NCBI GenBank assembly: GCA_030020825.1
Contig: CP125213.1
Span: 248,001-312,000 of the forward strand
From: Candidatus Blochmannia vicinus
Lineage (GTDB): Bacteria > Pseudomonadota > Gammaproteobacteria > Enterobacterales > Enterobacteriaceae
Length of the DNA: 64,000 nt
Direction: 5' to 3'
The position numbers were made by a program, and so were the translations under genes. The notes below the pieces were generated by a model, which did no database searches, was not told the origin of the DNA, and worked only from the letters and a program-made list of their open reading frames with translations. Shown piece by piece: positions 44,985 to 55,624 of the stretch; the first letter of the stretch is position 1; every line of letters starts with the position of its first letter.

Positions 44985-45878
44985 CTAAAATACTAAAGGT
45001 AGATCAGATGCCTTAGAAAAAGTCGCAATTTCCCATGACTCTTGGCATGATAAAACAGTTTTTAATAATTTATTATTTAGAGTATGTCCAGATTTAAAAG
45101 CAATAAAAGAACCGATAAGATTGTGACCACACATAAATAGATCGCCAATAGCATCAAGCATTTTATGTCGAACAAATTCATCATCAAAACGTAATCCATC
45201 TTCATTGAGCACACGATCATCATCAATTATTATAGCTGAACTGAAACTTCCTCCTAAAGCAAACCCACGAGATTGTAAATCTTTTATATCACGCATAAAA
45301 CCAAAAGTACGTGCTCGACTAATATTATGAACAAAAGATTCTGAAGAAAAATTAAAAAAACAATGCTGCGTATTAACATTAATCGCTGGATGATCAAAAT
45401 CAATAGTAAAATCAAGCGTAAATCCATCAAATGGTCTTAGTTCAGCCCATTTATCACCATCTTCAACACGTACGGTTTGTTTTAATCGAATAAATTTTTT
45501 AGCGCTATTAAGTTCTTCTATACCAGCATCTAATAATAAACATACAAAAGGATTAGCGCTGCCATCCATTATTGGAACTTCAGGGGCATTCAGTTCTATA
45601 ATAATATTATCAATACCCAATCCTGCTTGAGCAGCACTTAAATGTTCAACAGTAAAAATTTGAGCACCATATTCATTAATCAAACATGTACATAATGCGG
45701 TGCTTCCTACTGATTTAATATTCACTTGAAAATCTACAGGAGGATGTAAATCAGTACGACGATAAATAATACCAGTATTTGCTGCAGTAGGACGTAAAGT
45801 TAATGTAACTTTTTTACCAGTATGTAATCCTACACCAGTAATTTGTACAACGCGCTTTAATGTTCGTTGTTTTATCAT
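44985..45878 (-). CDS. lpxC: UDP-3-O-acyl-N-acetylglucosamine deacetylase
   Basis: Committed step of lipid A synthesis. 297 residues (E. coli 305, the C-terminal tail after DLPLVF is shorter). Zinc ligands in VEHLSAAQAGLGIDN and HKMLDAIGD; also GVGLHTGKKVTLTLRP, EVPIMDGSA, ARTFGFM and GFALGGSF. Its presence implies an outer membrane with lipopolysaccharide, separating this organism from Buchnera. The E. coli tail degron recognised by FtsH (ending AVLA) is lost. 99 bases after ftsZ. Confidence 0.97.
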   Translation of the reverse strand: MIKQRTLKRVVQITGVGLHTGKKVTLTLRPTAANTGIIYRRTDLHPPVDFQVNIKSVGSTALCTCLINEYGAQIFTVEHLSAAQAGLGIDNIIIELNAPEVPIMDGSANPFVCLLLDAGIEELNSAKKFIRLKQTVRVEDGDKWAELRPFDGFTLDFTIDFDHPAINVNTQHCFFNFSSESFVHNISRARTFGFMRDIKDLQSRGFALGGSFSSAIIIDDDRVLNEDGLRFDDEFVRHKMLDAIGDLFMCGHNLIGSFIAFKSGHTLNNKLLKTVLSCQESWEIATFSKASDLPLVF

Positions 45879-45977
45879 GATATTATCTCATGCAATTATC
45901 ATACTGTTACTATATATAAATTATATAGACATATATTTGCATTTTTGTGATGATTACTCATCAATATTATCTTTAAT

Positions 45978-47144
45978 TTAGTCTTCTTGTTTTCTTAAAA
46001 AAGCGGGAATATCTAAATAATCTGAATCTTTATCAAGAGTTGTACTCTGCTGGTTAACTGTATCAGATGATGTATGTCTAGATTCTTTAAAAAATGTAGA
46101 TACTCTTTGAGAAGAATGATTATGATAGTGATTATTTCGTACTATTTTTTTTTCTTCTTTGATATTTGATCGGATGACATCCGAACGCTTATCAATACCA
46201 ATTCCTGTTGCAACCACAGTAACGCGTAATTCGTTATTTATATCCGGATCTAAAGCAGTACCTATTACTACTGTTGCATTATCAGAAGCGAAAGAACGTA
46301 TAGTATTACCTACAGTTTCAAATTCATCTAATCGTAAATCTAAACCAGAAGTAATATTTACTAAAACACCACGAGCACCAGATAAATCAATATCTTCTAA
46401 TAAAGGACTAGCAATAGCTAATTCAGATGCTTCTTCTGCTCTATCGTCTCCACATCCCACTCCAGCTCCCATCATAGCGTATCCCATTTCTGACATTACT
46501 GTACGTACATCTGCAAAATCTACATTCATTAAACCTGGTCGAGTAATTAATTCCGCAATACCTTGCACTGCCCCTTTTAATACATCATTGGCAGCACTAA
46601 ATGCATCTAACAATGATATTCCGCGTCCTAAAACTTTCAATAATTTATCGTTTGGAATCGTTATTAGTGAGTCTACATATTTAGATAACTCAGAAATTCC
46701 TTGTTCAGCGAACATCATACGTTTCTTTCCTTCAAAATTAAAAGGTTTAGTAACTACGGCTACAGTTAAAATTCCTAAATCTTTAGCTACTTCGGCTACT
46801 ATCGGAGCGGCACCTGTTCCAGTTCCTCCACCCATCCCTGCAGCAATAAAAACCATATCTGCACCTTCTATAGTGGCTTTCAATACATCGCGATCTTCTT
46901 CTGCAGAGTTACGACCAATTTCTGGATTGGCACCTGCTCCTAACCCTTTAGTAATGGAACTGCCAATTTGGATGGTTTGTCCTATTGTCATTTTTCTTAA
47001 GGCTTGAGCATCAGTATTAACAGCAAAAAAATCTACGCCTTCAATACGTTCACGTAACATATGTTCAACCGCATTACTGCCGCCTCCGCCAATACCAACA
47101 ACTTTAATTACTGCATCACTAGTTAATTCCATTGGTTCAAACAT
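45978..47144 (-). CDS. ftsZ: cell division GTPase FtsZ
   Basis: Tubulin homologue forming the Z ring. The start ATG at 47142-47144 (MFEPMELTSD) follows GGAGAAAATT; an ATG four codons upstream overlaps this ribosome site and is rejected. 388 residues (E. coli 383). GTP motif GMGGGTGTGAAP, VVTKPFNFEG, the T7 loop NVDFADVRTVMSEMG, a variable His/Ser-rich linker, and the conserved C-terminal tail DYLDIPAFLRKQED that binds FtsA and ZipA. Last dcw gene before lpxC. Intact. Confidence 0.98.
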   Translation of the reverse strand: MFEPMELTSDAVIKVVGIGGGGSNAVEHMLRERIEGVDFFAVNTDAQALRKMTIGQTIQIGSSITKGLGAGANPEIGRNSAEEDRDVLKATIEGADMVFIAAGMGGGTGTGAAPIVAEVAKDLGILTVAVVTKPFNFEGKKRMMFAEQGISELSKYVDSLITIPNDKLLKVLGRGISLLDAFSAANDVLKGAVQGIAELITRPGLMNVDFADVRTVMSEMGYAMMGAGVGCGDDRAEEASELAIASPLLEDIDLSGARGVLVNITSGLDLRLDEFETVGNTIRSFASDNATVVIGTALDPDINNELRVTVVATGIGIDKRSDVIRSNIKEEKKIVRNNHYHNHSSQRVSTFFKESRHTSSDTVNQQSTTLDKDSDYLDIPAFLRKQED

Positions 47145-47223
47145 AATTTTCTCCATATCACTTCAGTTATTTTAAAAATAAATTTTTTAACGGATTTAGC
47201 ATATTTTAAATGCATTAAATTTT

Positions 47224-48480
47224 TTAAAATTCTTTTTTTAACCAATTATTCATTTTTTTTATCCAACTTTTAATTGTTATTCCTTTTTCTATATCTATCT
47301 CATTATTCAAATGAGATTCTTTTCCATAATGTAATAATCCAATAACAGTAGAGTACTGTGGATTTTTTACATCATCTATTATTCCGCTCGTATTTATAGA
47401 AGACGCAATGCGAACTTGTGTATGAAATACTTTTTGAGCACAAGCTGATAATCCATCTATAAGAGATGCTCCACCAGTTAACACAATACCTGCTGCAAGA
47501 TGATGTTTAATATTAATTTGGCGCAGTTGTGATTGTAATTGTAGTATTTCTTGATTAACCAACATCATTAACTCAATATATCGAGGCTCAATTATTTCTG
47601 CTAACATATGACGTTGTAAAACACGAGGCGGTCTACCTCCAACACTTGGAACTTCTATATTTTCTTCTTTACTAATTAAAGATTCTAAAGCACAACCATA
47701 ACGTATCTTAATTATTTCTGCATCAGACAATGGTGTTCCAAAAGCATAGGCAATATCACTAGTAACTACATTTCCGGCATATGGAATAACTTTAGTATGG
47801 CGTAAGGCTCCAGCAGTATATATTGCTACATCCATTGTGCCACCACCAAGATCTACGACACAGACGCCTAATTCACGCTCATCTTCTGTTAGCACAGCAT
47901 AACTCGATGCTAATCCAGAAAATATCAGTTGATCTACCTGTAATCCACATCGTTCTACTGCTTTGACAATATTCTTAGCCATATCATTATGGCAAGTAAT
48001 CAAATGGACCTTAGCTTGCATTCTAACTCCAGATAATCCAACCGGATTTTTTATCCCTTCTTGATAATCAATAGCATAATTCTGTGGAATAACATGCAAT
48101 ATTCGATGTTCATCACGTATTTTAACTGATTTAGCTATATGTACTACATTATCCACATCTGATTGCGTTACCTCTTCTTCTGAAATAGGCACCATACCTA
48201 TTTCATTTTTACAACTAATGTGTTTTCCAGATAAAGAAAGATAAACAGATGAAATTTGACAGCCTGCCATTAATTCTGCTTGATTAATAGAATATTGTAC
48301 ACATTTTATTACTGACTCTAAATTATTTACTCCTCCTTTATCCATACCACGTGATGAACAATACCCTAATCCAATAATATTTATTATTCCATCAGGCAAA
48401 ACTTCACCTACCATCGTAGCAACTTTAGCTGTACCAATTTCTAATCCTACTAGTAATTTTTTATCTGAAGTTTTGATCAT
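47224..48480 (-). CDS. ftsA: cell division protein FtsA
   Basis: Actin-like protein that tethers FtsZ to the membrane. 418 residues (E. coli 420). LLVGLEIGTAKVATMVGE, the 1C domain, CVVDLGGGTMDVAIY, VLTGGASLIDGL, and a C-terminal amphipathic membrane helix SWIKKMNNWLKKEF almost as in E. coli. 79 bases upstream of ftsZ, 29 bases after ftsQ. Confidence 0.97.
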   Translation of the reverse strand: MIKTSDKKLLVGLEIGTAKVATMVGEVLPDGIINIIGLGYCSSRGMDKGGVNNLESVIKCVQYSINQAELMAGCQISSVYLSLSGKHISCKNEIGMVPISEEEVTQSDVDNVVHIAKSVKIRDEHRILHVIPQNYAIDYQEGIKNPVGLSGVRMQAKVHLITCHNDMAKNIVKAVERCGLQVDQLIFSGLASSYAVLTEDERELGVCVVDLGGGTMDVAIYTAGALRHTKVIPYAGNVVTSDIAYAFGTPLSDAEIIKIRYGCALESLISKEENIEVPSVGGRPPRVLQRHMLAEIIEPRYIELMMLVNQEILQLQSQLRQINIKHHLAAGIVLTGGASLIDGLSACAQKVFHTQVRIASSINTSGIIDDVKNPQYSTVIGLLHYGKESHLNNEIDIEKGITIKSWIKKMNNWLKKEF

Positions 48481-48509
48481 ATTTGTATTTGCCTTTATTT
48501 ATTTTTTCT

Positions 48510-49325
48510 TTATTTATTATAAAGCACAGGACTAATCGAGCTAGAAATCCATCTTACAGCAAATCCTGATCGATAACGTAAATCTATATAATCAATATAT
48601 TTATTATTGTCATTAATTTCTTGCAGAAGAATAGGATAAACTTTAATGAAATAATATAATCGTTCGATTATATTATTTCTACCTAATTTTAGATGAATAT
48701 TATCTTGTAAAATCAATTGCCATGAATAACGTAGATCCATTGTTATTGATTTTATTTGAAATTTATTAGACTTTAATATTTCATTAAATATGTGGTAATT
48801 AGTTAATACAGTTTTTTCGCTGCCTTTTGGTCCATATAAATACGGAATTTTTGTATCATTATTTTGGTATTCTTTAGGTACACTAAAAATAGCACCTGTT
48901 ATGCTAATGTTTTGTAAATTATTCCAATAAGCTAATGGAACATGCTCTACTATGTGAACCTTTAATGTATCTGGCCATTGTTTCCTTATACTCACTTGTT
49001 GAATCCATGGTAAACATTCAATTTTTTTTTGAATAATATTAATATCCTGTGTTATAAATGTCCCCAATACACCTAATTTTATTATTATCTGATTAAGCTC
49101 TGTGTTAGTAGTATAATAACGATTTCCAGTCACTATTATATAAGACACAGGATAACAACAAGAATTATAAATCCATGTTTTTATATAATAAAAAATCCAA
49201 ACAACACTAACTACAGCGATAGATAATAATATCCAATTTAATAATGGATGACTAAATTTATAATATCTACTTGAACTTGGTTTTAAACTATATTTAATTT
49301 TTGTGTTTTTACCTGTGTTCAACAC
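48510..49325 (-). CDS. ftsQ: cell division protein FtsQ
   Basis: Bitopic membrane protein linking early and late divisome parts; partners FtsB and FtsL are in this window. 271 residues (E. coli 276). TM segment about 28-48, POTRA domain (SYIIVTGNRYYTTNTELN...), DINIIQKKIECLPWIQQVSIRKQWPDTLKVHIVEHVPLA spans the core, and a beta domain with SWQLIL and DLRYRSGFAVRW. The start is GTG directly followed by TTG; AGGAAA lies 26 bases upstream, too far, so the exact start is uncertain. ddlB, normally next upstream, is absent. Confidence 0.92.
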   Translation of the reverse strand: MLNTGKNTKIKYSLKPSSSRYYKFSHPLLNWILLSIAVVSVVWIFYYIKTWIYNSCCYPVSYIIVTGNRYYTTNTELNQIIIKLGVLGTFITQDINIIQKKIECLPWIQQVSIRKQWPDTLKVHIVEHVPLAYWNNLQNISITGAIFSVPKEYQNNDTKIPYLYGPKGSEKTVLTNYHIFNEILKSNKFQIKSITMDLRYSWQLILQDNIHLKLGRNNIIERLYYFIKVYPILLQEINDNNKYIDYIDLRYRSGFAVRWISSSISPVLYNK

Positions 49326-49451
49326 TGTTCGAAGTGTTTTAGCAATCTATTTCCTTTCATGATTTATTGCCATAAAATTCATTATTATTCTGCGTATACT
49401 TATATTTGTACTTTACATTATTTTTAATAATGTTTTATATACTACATATCT

Positions 49452-50897
49452 TTATTTTTTAATAATTAATTTACGCATAATCTCACTTATTGTACCTGCT
49501 CCTTGAATTAAGAGCAAATCGTTATTTTTCAAGAATTGAGCTAGTATATCTGATAACATCTGCGTATTTGATATAAATATTGGATTAATTTTACCATATT
49601 TATGAATTGTACGACATAGAGATTGACTGTCTGCTCCTAAAATAGGAGTTTCGCCAGCAGAATAAACATCTAATATTAAAAGAATATCTACATTAGAAAG
49701 TACGTTAACAAAATCATCATATAATTCTTTTATACGTGTGTACCTATGAGGTTGAAATACCATAATTAATCGTCTATTAGGCCATCCGATTCGAGCTGTT
49801 ACGATAGTAGCATATAGTTCAGCGGGATGATGTCCGTAGTCATCTATTAATATAAATTCTCCTGTTTGACTATTTATTTTATTTAAAGGATAATGACCTA
49901 AATTTTCAAAACGTCGTTGCGTTCCTTGGAAATATAACAGAGTTTTAAGAATATGTTCATCACTAATTCCTGCTTCAGTTGCTACAGCAATAGCAGCCGT
50001 AGCGTTAAGTGCGTTGTGGCAACCGGGAGCGTTTAAAATTACTTTTAGTTTTGATTTATTTGGACGTAATACAGTAAAACTACTTTTTTCTATATTTTGA
50101 TGATAATCAAAAACATGTAAATCAGCATTTTTATTAAAACCATAAGTAATAATTTTTCTATCAATCTTAGGTAAGATCTCACAAATTATGGGATCATCAA
50201 TGCATACTACAGCATATCCATAAAACGGTAGGTTATGTAAAAAACTAATAAACGCTTTTTTAAGGCATTCAAGATTACCTTGGTATGCATTTATATGATC
50301 AGTGTCAATATTAGTAATTACCTCTACTATGGGATGTAAATGTAAAAATGAACCATCACTTTCGTCTGCTTCTACGATTAAATAACGACTATATCCAAGG
50401 CGAGCATACACACCTTCTGATTTTACTAATCCGCCATTTATAAAAGTTGGATTTAACCCAGATTCAGTATAAATATTAGCTATCATTGTTGTAGTAGTAG
50501 TTTTTCCGTGCGTTCCAGAAACAGCTATTCCATATTTAAACCTCATGAGTTCAGATAACATTTCTGTACGTTTAATAACAGGAATCCGAGCTTGTTTAGC
50601 AGCTAAAATTTCCGGATTATTTGGGGTAATAGCGCTAGATATGACGACAACATTAGCATTATTTATATTGCTATATTTATGACCGAAGTAAATTTTTACC
50701 CCTATTTCAAGTAAGTGACGTGTTATATTGTTATGTACAATATCAGAACCAGTAATATCATAACCTTTATACATTAATACTTCCGCAATGCCGCACATAC
50801 CAGTTCCACCTATGCCAACAAAATGTATTTTTTTGACATGACTCATCATTAGAATAATATCTCTTGATTTAAATAATGGTATATTAAGCAGATCCAT
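49452..50897 (-). CDS. murC: UDP-N-acetylmuramate--L-alanine ligase
   Basis: Adds L-Ala to UDP-MurNAc, the first amino acid of the peptidoglycan stem. 481 residues (E. coli 491; short tail missing). KKIHFVGIGGTGMCGIAEVL, ATP site AVSGTHGKTTTTTMI, EADESDGSFLHL, GCHNALNATAAIAVA, DDYGHHPAEL, FQPHRYTR. Order murG-murC conserved; ddlB does not follow. Confidence 0.97.
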   Translation of the reverse strand: MDLLNIPLFKSRDIILMMSHVKKIHFVGIGGTGMCGIAEVLMYKGYDITGSDIVHNNITRHLLEIGVKIYFGHKYSNINNANVVVISSAITPNNPEILAAKQARIPVIKRTEMLSELMRFKYGIAVSGTHGKTTTTTMIANIYTESGLNPTFINGGLVKSEGVYARLGYSRYLIVEADESDGSFLHLHPIVEVITNIDTDHINAYQGNLECLKKAFISFLHNLPFYGYAVVCIDDPIICEILPKIDRKIITYGFNKNADLHVFDYHQNIEKSSFTVLRPNKSKLKVILNAPGCHNALNATAAIAVATEAGISDEHILKTLLYFQGTQRRFENLGHYPLNKINSQTGEFILIDDYGHHPAELYATIVTARIGWPNRRLIMVFQPHRYTRIKELYDDFVNVLSNVDILLILDVYSAGETPILGADSQSLCRTIHKYGKINPIFISNTQMLSDILAQFLKNNDLLLIQGAGTISEIMRKLIIKK

Positions 50898-50948
50898 TCA
50901 ATATATTTCAAAATTCTACATATATAAAAATTTAAATTATTAGTATAT

Positions 50949-52016
50949 TTATTTTTTTAAATATTCAATGATTAGTTGAGAAACTTGTTGAGTTGCATTA
51001 GGCATAGCTATATTTCTAGCACGTTGAGCCATAATACATAATGTTTTTCTGTCCCACGATCCTAGTACTGTGCTAACATAATCGCTTGTAAAGTTTTGTT
51101 GTTCAATAATTTTTGCTGCTCCTACTTGTACTAAAGACATAGCATTCCAGTATTGTTGACGATCTTTATGATGTATAAAAGGTACAAATATTGCTGGCAA
51201 TCCTACAATCGACACTTCGCTTACTGTTAATGCGCCAGCACGAGAAATTAATATATCTGCCCAAGAATATGCTTGAGCTATATCATCAATAAACTTTACA
51301 ATTTTATGATAATTTTGCTTTATTTTTTGATAAGCCCATTTTACTTTTTTGAAATCTTGTTCTCCAACTTGATGCCATATGATCAGTTTATTAGATAATT
51401 TTTCTGCCATATTTGGAATAATTTTATTTAATATATGGGCTCCTTGACTACCTCCAATAACTAAAACACGAATAGGACCAACACGGCCTTCCCATCGTTT
51501 AATTGGATTTGGAATAGCTAATATTGTTCGTCGTATAGGATTTCCTACTGTTTTCGCATTAGGAAAGGTATTAGGAAATCCTTGTAATACTTTTTCAGCA
51601 AACATCGATAAATACCGATTAGTTAAACCAATAATTCTATTTTGTTCGTGTATGATTAACGGAATACCACATGTCCATGCTGCTAATCCGCTAGGTCCAG
51701 AAACATATCCACCCATACCTAACACTATATCAGGTTTCCAATATTTTATAATTTTTCGTGCTTGATATACTGCTAAACAAATATATAACGGCATTATACA
51801 CTTGATGTACAATTTTTCGCCATGCCACCTTTTAATATGAATAAATTTAATATCAATACCATATTTAGGAACTAGTTTAGCTTCAATACGATCTGAAGTA
51901 CCTAACCAAACAACTTGATATCCATTATCAATTAAGTAATGAGCTACTGACAATCCTGGAAATACATGTCCTCCGCTACCACCTGCTACTATCAAAATTC
52001 TTTTTTTTTGATTCAT
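50949..52016 (-). CDS. murG: UDP-GlcNAc : undecaprenyl-PP-MurNAc-pentapeptide GlcNAc transferase
   Basis: Makes lipid II from lipid I on the inner membrane face. 355 residues, equal to E. coli. Glycine loop AGGSGGHVFPGL, GMGGYVSGPSGLAAW, IIHEQNRIIGLTNR, VIGGSQGAHILN, ADILISRAGALTVSE, PFIHHKDRQQYWNA. Its start overlaps the ftsW stop by 4 bases. Confidence 0.97.
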   Translation of the reverse strand: MNQKKRILIVAGGSGGHVFPGLSVAHYLIDNGYQVVWLGTSDRIEAKLVPKYGIDIKFIHIKRWHGEKLYIKCIMPLYICLAVYQARKIIKYWKPDIVLGMGGYVSGPSGLAAWTCGIPLIIHEQNRIIGLTNRYLSMFAEKVLQGFPNTFPNAKTVGNPIRRTILAIPNPIKRWEGRVGPIRVLVIGGSQGAHILNKIIPNMAEKLSNKLIIWHQVGEQDFKKVKWAYQKIKQNYHKIVKFIDDIAQAYSWADILISRAGALTVSEVSIVGLPAIFVPFIHHKDRQQYWNAMSLVQVGAAKIIEQQNFTSDYVSTVLGSWDRKTLCIMAQRARNIAMPNATQQVSQLIIEYLKK

Positions 52017-53209
52017 TTTTTCGTGCTCTTCAAAAAAGCTTGATCTTTAGATAAACGTGTTTCAAAATCTATTCTTAACAACAGCATGCTTGCTATTACT
52101 GTAGCTAAAAAACTAGATCCTCCATAACTAATAAATGGTAATGTTAACCCTTTAGTAGGCAATATCCCACTAACAGTTCCTACATTAATAAATATTTGTG
52201 ACCCAAACCAGATACTAATAGAACAAGCCAAAATACCAGAAAATCTATGATTAATATTCAAAGCACTATAACCAATGGTCATGGCACGAAACACAATTAC
52301 AAATAACATAAATAATACTAAAATTGCTCCAAAATATCCTAATTCTTCTGCAAGGATAGAAAAAATAAAGTCAGTATGAGCTTCGGGTAAATATTCTAAT
52401 TTAAGTACAGAATTTCCCAATCCTTCTCCAAAACATTTTCCGCGACCAAATGCCATCAAAGATTGAGTTAATTGATAACCATTTCCAAATGGATCTTTCC
52501 ATGGATCCCAAAAAGTGAGCAAACGTCGTATACGATAAGGTTTAATTACAATTGATAATGCAATTAAAAATATGTTGGATACAAAAATCAATGTTAACTG
52601 CCATAATTTGGCTCCAAAAAGAAATAATATAGATAAAGTAGTAATAAATAGAATAATAATACTACCAAAATCAGGTTGCACTAATAATAATATAGCTAAT
52701 AGCATCATAATTACTATGGGTTTAGATATATCCCAAAAATTAGCACGTATTTCTTGTGATTTACGTGTCAAATAATTAGCAAGATAACAAATAAAAAATA
52801 GCTTTGAAAATTCTGAAGGTTGAATACATAATGAACCTAACATTATCCAACGTGATGCTCCATTAGTGGAATTATTTAGTATTAATGCTGCTATCAACGT
52901 TATATAACTATATAATAGCATTATAAAACTATAATTCTGCCAAGTTATTATTGGTATTCTTAAAATAACTACAGATAATAAGAACGTTATAGTATAATAA
53001 ATAACCGCACGCTTTATGAAATAGCATGGATCATTCACTAATCGTATTCCAATAGGAATCGATCCTGAACTAATGATAATAAAACCAATACAAATTAATC
53101 CTAATACAAACCAAAAGAATAGACGATCATATAATACATCAATATGCGATGATTTTTTTTTATGTGATTTTAATAACGGATTAATAATTATTTCTTTTAA
53201 TACTTTCAT
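52013..53209 (-). CDS. ftsW: septal peptidoglycan glycosyltransferase FtsW (SEDS family)
   Basis: Polytopic SEDS polymerase that works with FtsI at the septum. 398 residues (E. coli 414), about ten membrane segments. SEDS signatures: NGASRWIMLGSLCIQPSEFSK region, QPDFGSIIILF, GNGYQLTQSLMAFGRGKCFGEGLGNS area, LPEAHTDFIFSILAEELGYFG and LPFISYGGSSFLA. Overlaps murD by one base and murG by four. Confidence 0.96.
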   Translation of the reverse strand: MKVLKEIIINPLLKSHKKKSSHIDVLYDRLFFWFVLGLICIGFIIISSGSIPIGIRLVNDPCYFIKRAVIYYTITFLLSVVILRIPIITWQNYSFIMLLYSYITLIAALILNNSTNGASRWIMLGSLCIQPSEFSKLFFICYLANYLTRKSQEIRANFWDISKPIVIMMLLAILLLVQPDFGSIIILFITTLSILFLFGAKLWQLTLIFVSNIFLIALSIVIKPYRIRRLLTFWDPWKDPFGNGYQLTQSLMAFGRGKCFGEGLGNSVLKLEYLPEAHTDFIFSILAEELGYFGAILVLFMLFVIVFRAMTIGYSALNINHRFSGILACSISIWFGSQIFINVGTVSGILPTKGLTLPFISYGGSSFLATVIASMLLLRIDFETRLSKDQAFLKSTKK

Positions 53210-54531
53210 TATCCAAATTCTCGTGCAAAATAGGTAAACATAAACCCACGCGTTGCAAATGATTTAAATTGATCTAAACTAGAGCAAGCTGGAGATAATA
53301 AAACTATGTCTTTTTTTTTTGTACGACGACTGATAATTCGCATTGCTTGTATCATTGTATTTGTAAGAATAACATTATCAAAACCTAATTTTGTTAATAA
53401 AAATCCATCTTTTCCGAAACAATAAAGATGTATTTCATATTGTTTAATTAAATGTTTCAACTCAGAAAAATCAGCTAACTTACTATCGCCTCCTAGCATC
53501 AAATGTAGTTTTCCAGATAATCTTAAGCTATTAATCGCTTCTGTAGTTGCATTAACATTAGTAGCTTTAGAATCATTAATCCAACTAACTCCATGATTCT
53601 TATAAATCAATTGACAACGATGCGTTAATCCAGAGAATTGGCACAATACCTTTAAGGAAATAGAACGAGGAATATTGACAATATCTGATAATGCTAAAGC
53701 AGATAATGCGTTTGTATAATTAATACAACTATTAATTTTCATTGAAGAACAATTAAGCACATATTCGTTATATGCGATTATCCAATTATATCCTTTATAG
53801 TATTTAAGATGATAATCTGCAGAATCTGCATTTATACCAAAACTTACACAATAATCATAACTATCATATATGGGAGCTGTTAAAGGATCTAAAGAATTCA
53901 TTACACAAACTGTAGCATTTTTATAAATCCTTTGCTTAGAGAGATAATATTGTCTTAATCCACCAGGATAACGATCCATATGGTCTTCACTAATATTTAA
54001 AATTATCGCTGCTTTTGCGCGTAAACTATAAGTTGTATCTAATTGAAAACTTGAAATCTCCAATATATATAATTGATATGATTTATCTAATAAAGACAGA
54101 ACAGGTACACCTATGTTTCCTGCAACACCAACACGCCAACCAACACTTTTAGCTATCCTAGAAACTAATTGGGTTACTGTACTTTTTCCGTTTGATCCAG
54201 TAATAGCTATTATCGGAGCAGTTACTTCTCGAGCAAATAATTCAATATCACCAATCACCTCTACTCCCGATTTTAGCGCTTCAATTAAAATAGGATGATC
54301 TAATCGTACTCCAGGACTAACTACGATTAAAGTAGCACTCAATAACCACATATCGTTAAACGCACCCAAATAATACTTTACAATATGTGGTAATTGATTT
54401 ATTCCTGGAGGATGCATGCGAGTATCTATTACTTTTGGTATTACACCTCGAGCTAAAAAAAAATTAACGCAAGATAAACCTGTCATTCCTAAACCGATAA
54501 TCACAACTTGTGATCCTCGATAATTACTCAT
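53209..54531 (-). CDS. murD: UDP-N-acetylmuramoyl-L-alanine--D-glutamate ligase
   Basis: Adds D-Glu. 440 residues (E. coli 438). N-terminal VIIGLGMTGLSCVNFFLARG, VVSPGVRLDHPIL, ATP loop AITGSNGKSTVTQLV, EISSFQLDTT, LNISEDHMDRYPG, WINDSKATNVNATTEAI, LLSPACSSLDQFKSF. Between mraY (7-base gap) and ftsW (1-base overlap). Intact. Confidence 0.97.
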   Translation of the reverse strand: MSNYRGSQVVIIGLGMTGLSCVNFFLARGVIPKVIDTRMHPPGINQLPHIVKYYLGAFNDMWLLSATLIVVSPGVRLDHPILIEALKSGVEVIGDIELFAREVTAPIIAITGSNGKSTVTQLVSRIAKSVGWRVGVAGNIGVPVLSLLDKSYQLYILEISSFQLDTTYSLRAKAAIILNISEDHMDRYPGGLRQYYLSKQRIYKNATVCVMNSLDPLTAPIYDSYDYCVSFGINADSADYHLKYYKGYNWIIAYNEYVLNCSSMKINSCINYTNALSALALSDIVNIPRSISLKVLCQFSGLTHRCQLIYKNHGVSWINDSKATNVNATTEAINSLRLSGKLHLMLGGDSKLADFSELKHLIKQYEIHLYCFGKDGFLLTKLGFDNVILTNTMIQAMRIISRRTKKKDIVLLSPACSSLDQFKSFATRGFMFTYFAREFG

Positions 54532-54538
54532 ATTTTTA

Positions 54539-55624
54539 TTACCATATCTTCAAAGTAATTAACCCAAATAAAACCAATACCAATGATATGATCCAAAATC
54601 GCACTATAAGTCGAGGTTCTGGACAACCTTTTAATTCAAAATGATGATGAATCGGTGTCATTTTAAATATTCGTTTTCCAGATAATTTGAAATAACTTAT
54701 TTGTAAGATCACAGATATGGTTTCTATTACAAATACACCACCCATAATTAATAATAAACATTCTTGATGTAATAATACTGAAATTATTCCCAACGTACCT
54801 CCAAGTGATAAAGAACCTACATCACCCATAAATATTTGGGCTGGATAAGTATTAAACCACAAAAATCCAATACCAGATCCAATAATGGCAGCGCATATAA
54901 TTATTAATTCTCCAGAAAGATCGAGGTAGGGAATATGTAAATAATGAGAAAAGTATATATCACTAGTTATAGATGCGACTACAGCTAACCCGACTGTAAT
55001 TAATATTATAGGCATGATAGCTAATCCATCTAATCCATCAGATAAATTAACTGAATTACTTGTTCCAACAACGACAAAATACGCTAATACAATATACCAA
55101 ACACCTAATTGTGGCATAAAATTTTTAAAAAATGGCACTACTAATTGTGTAGACATAATGTTGTGGTCTAACGAAAACATAATAATAATCAATGTTAATG
55201 CGATTAATGATTGCCAAAAATATTTGTGTAATGCGCTTAAACCGGCAGTACTTTTTCTTTTTATTTTTAAAAGATCATCAATTAATCCTAATGCCCCATA
55301 TGTTATTAATATAAATAATACGTACCATATATACAAATTAGATAAATCGGCCCATATTATTATCGCTATAAAAATAGACAGAAGTATTATGATTCCACCC
55401 ATAGTAGGTGTACCTTGCTTTTGAATATGTGCTTCTGGTCCATTCTCACGTACTATTTGAAAAAAACGTAAATTATGAAATCGCTTGATTATATAAGAAC
55501 CTATCCCTAAAGAAATAAATAATGCTGATAACAAACTAGCAATAACCCTAAAGTTTAAATGACAAATAATATTAAAATTAGAGGAATATAATCCTAATAT
55601 ATCCTTTATCAACCAAAATAACAT
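54539..55624 (-). CDS. mraY: phospho-N-acetylmuramoyl-pentapeptide transferase
   Basis: Polytopic enzyme forming lipid I on undecaprenyl phosphate. 361 residues (E. coli 360), about ten TM helices. QKQGTPTMGGIIIL, GLIDDLLKIKRKSTAGLSA with the Asp pair, NSVNLSDGLDGLAI, MGDVGSLSLGGTLG, MTPIHHHFELKG. Its start lies 16 bases inside murF, indicating coupled translation. Confidence 0.98.
   Translation of the reverse strand: MLFWLIKDILGLYSSNFNIICHLNFRVIASLLSALFISLGIGSYIIKRFHNLRFFQIVRENGPEAHIQKQGTPTMGGIIILLSIFIAIIIWADLSNLYIWYVLFILITYGALGLIDDLLKIKRKSTAGLSALHKYFWQSLIALTLIIIMFSLDHNIMSTQLVVPFFKNFMPQLGVWYIVLAYFVVVGTSNSVNLSDGLDGLAIMPIILITVGLAVVASITSDIYFSHYLHIPYLDLSGELIIICAAIIGSGIGFLWFNTYPAQIFMGDVGSLSLGGTLGIISVLLHQECLLLIMGGVFVIETISVILQISYFKLSGKRIFKMTPIHHHFELKGCPEPRLIVRFWIISLVLVLFGLITLKIW

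Noticed and set aside
46159..47007. Plus-strand open frame of about 282 codons
   Set aside because: Exactly antisense to conserved ftsZ; the product has no family features and exists because of ftsZ codon usage.
55014..55424. Plus-strand frame of 136 codons
   Set aside because: Antisense to the transmembrane enzyme mraY; no independent support.
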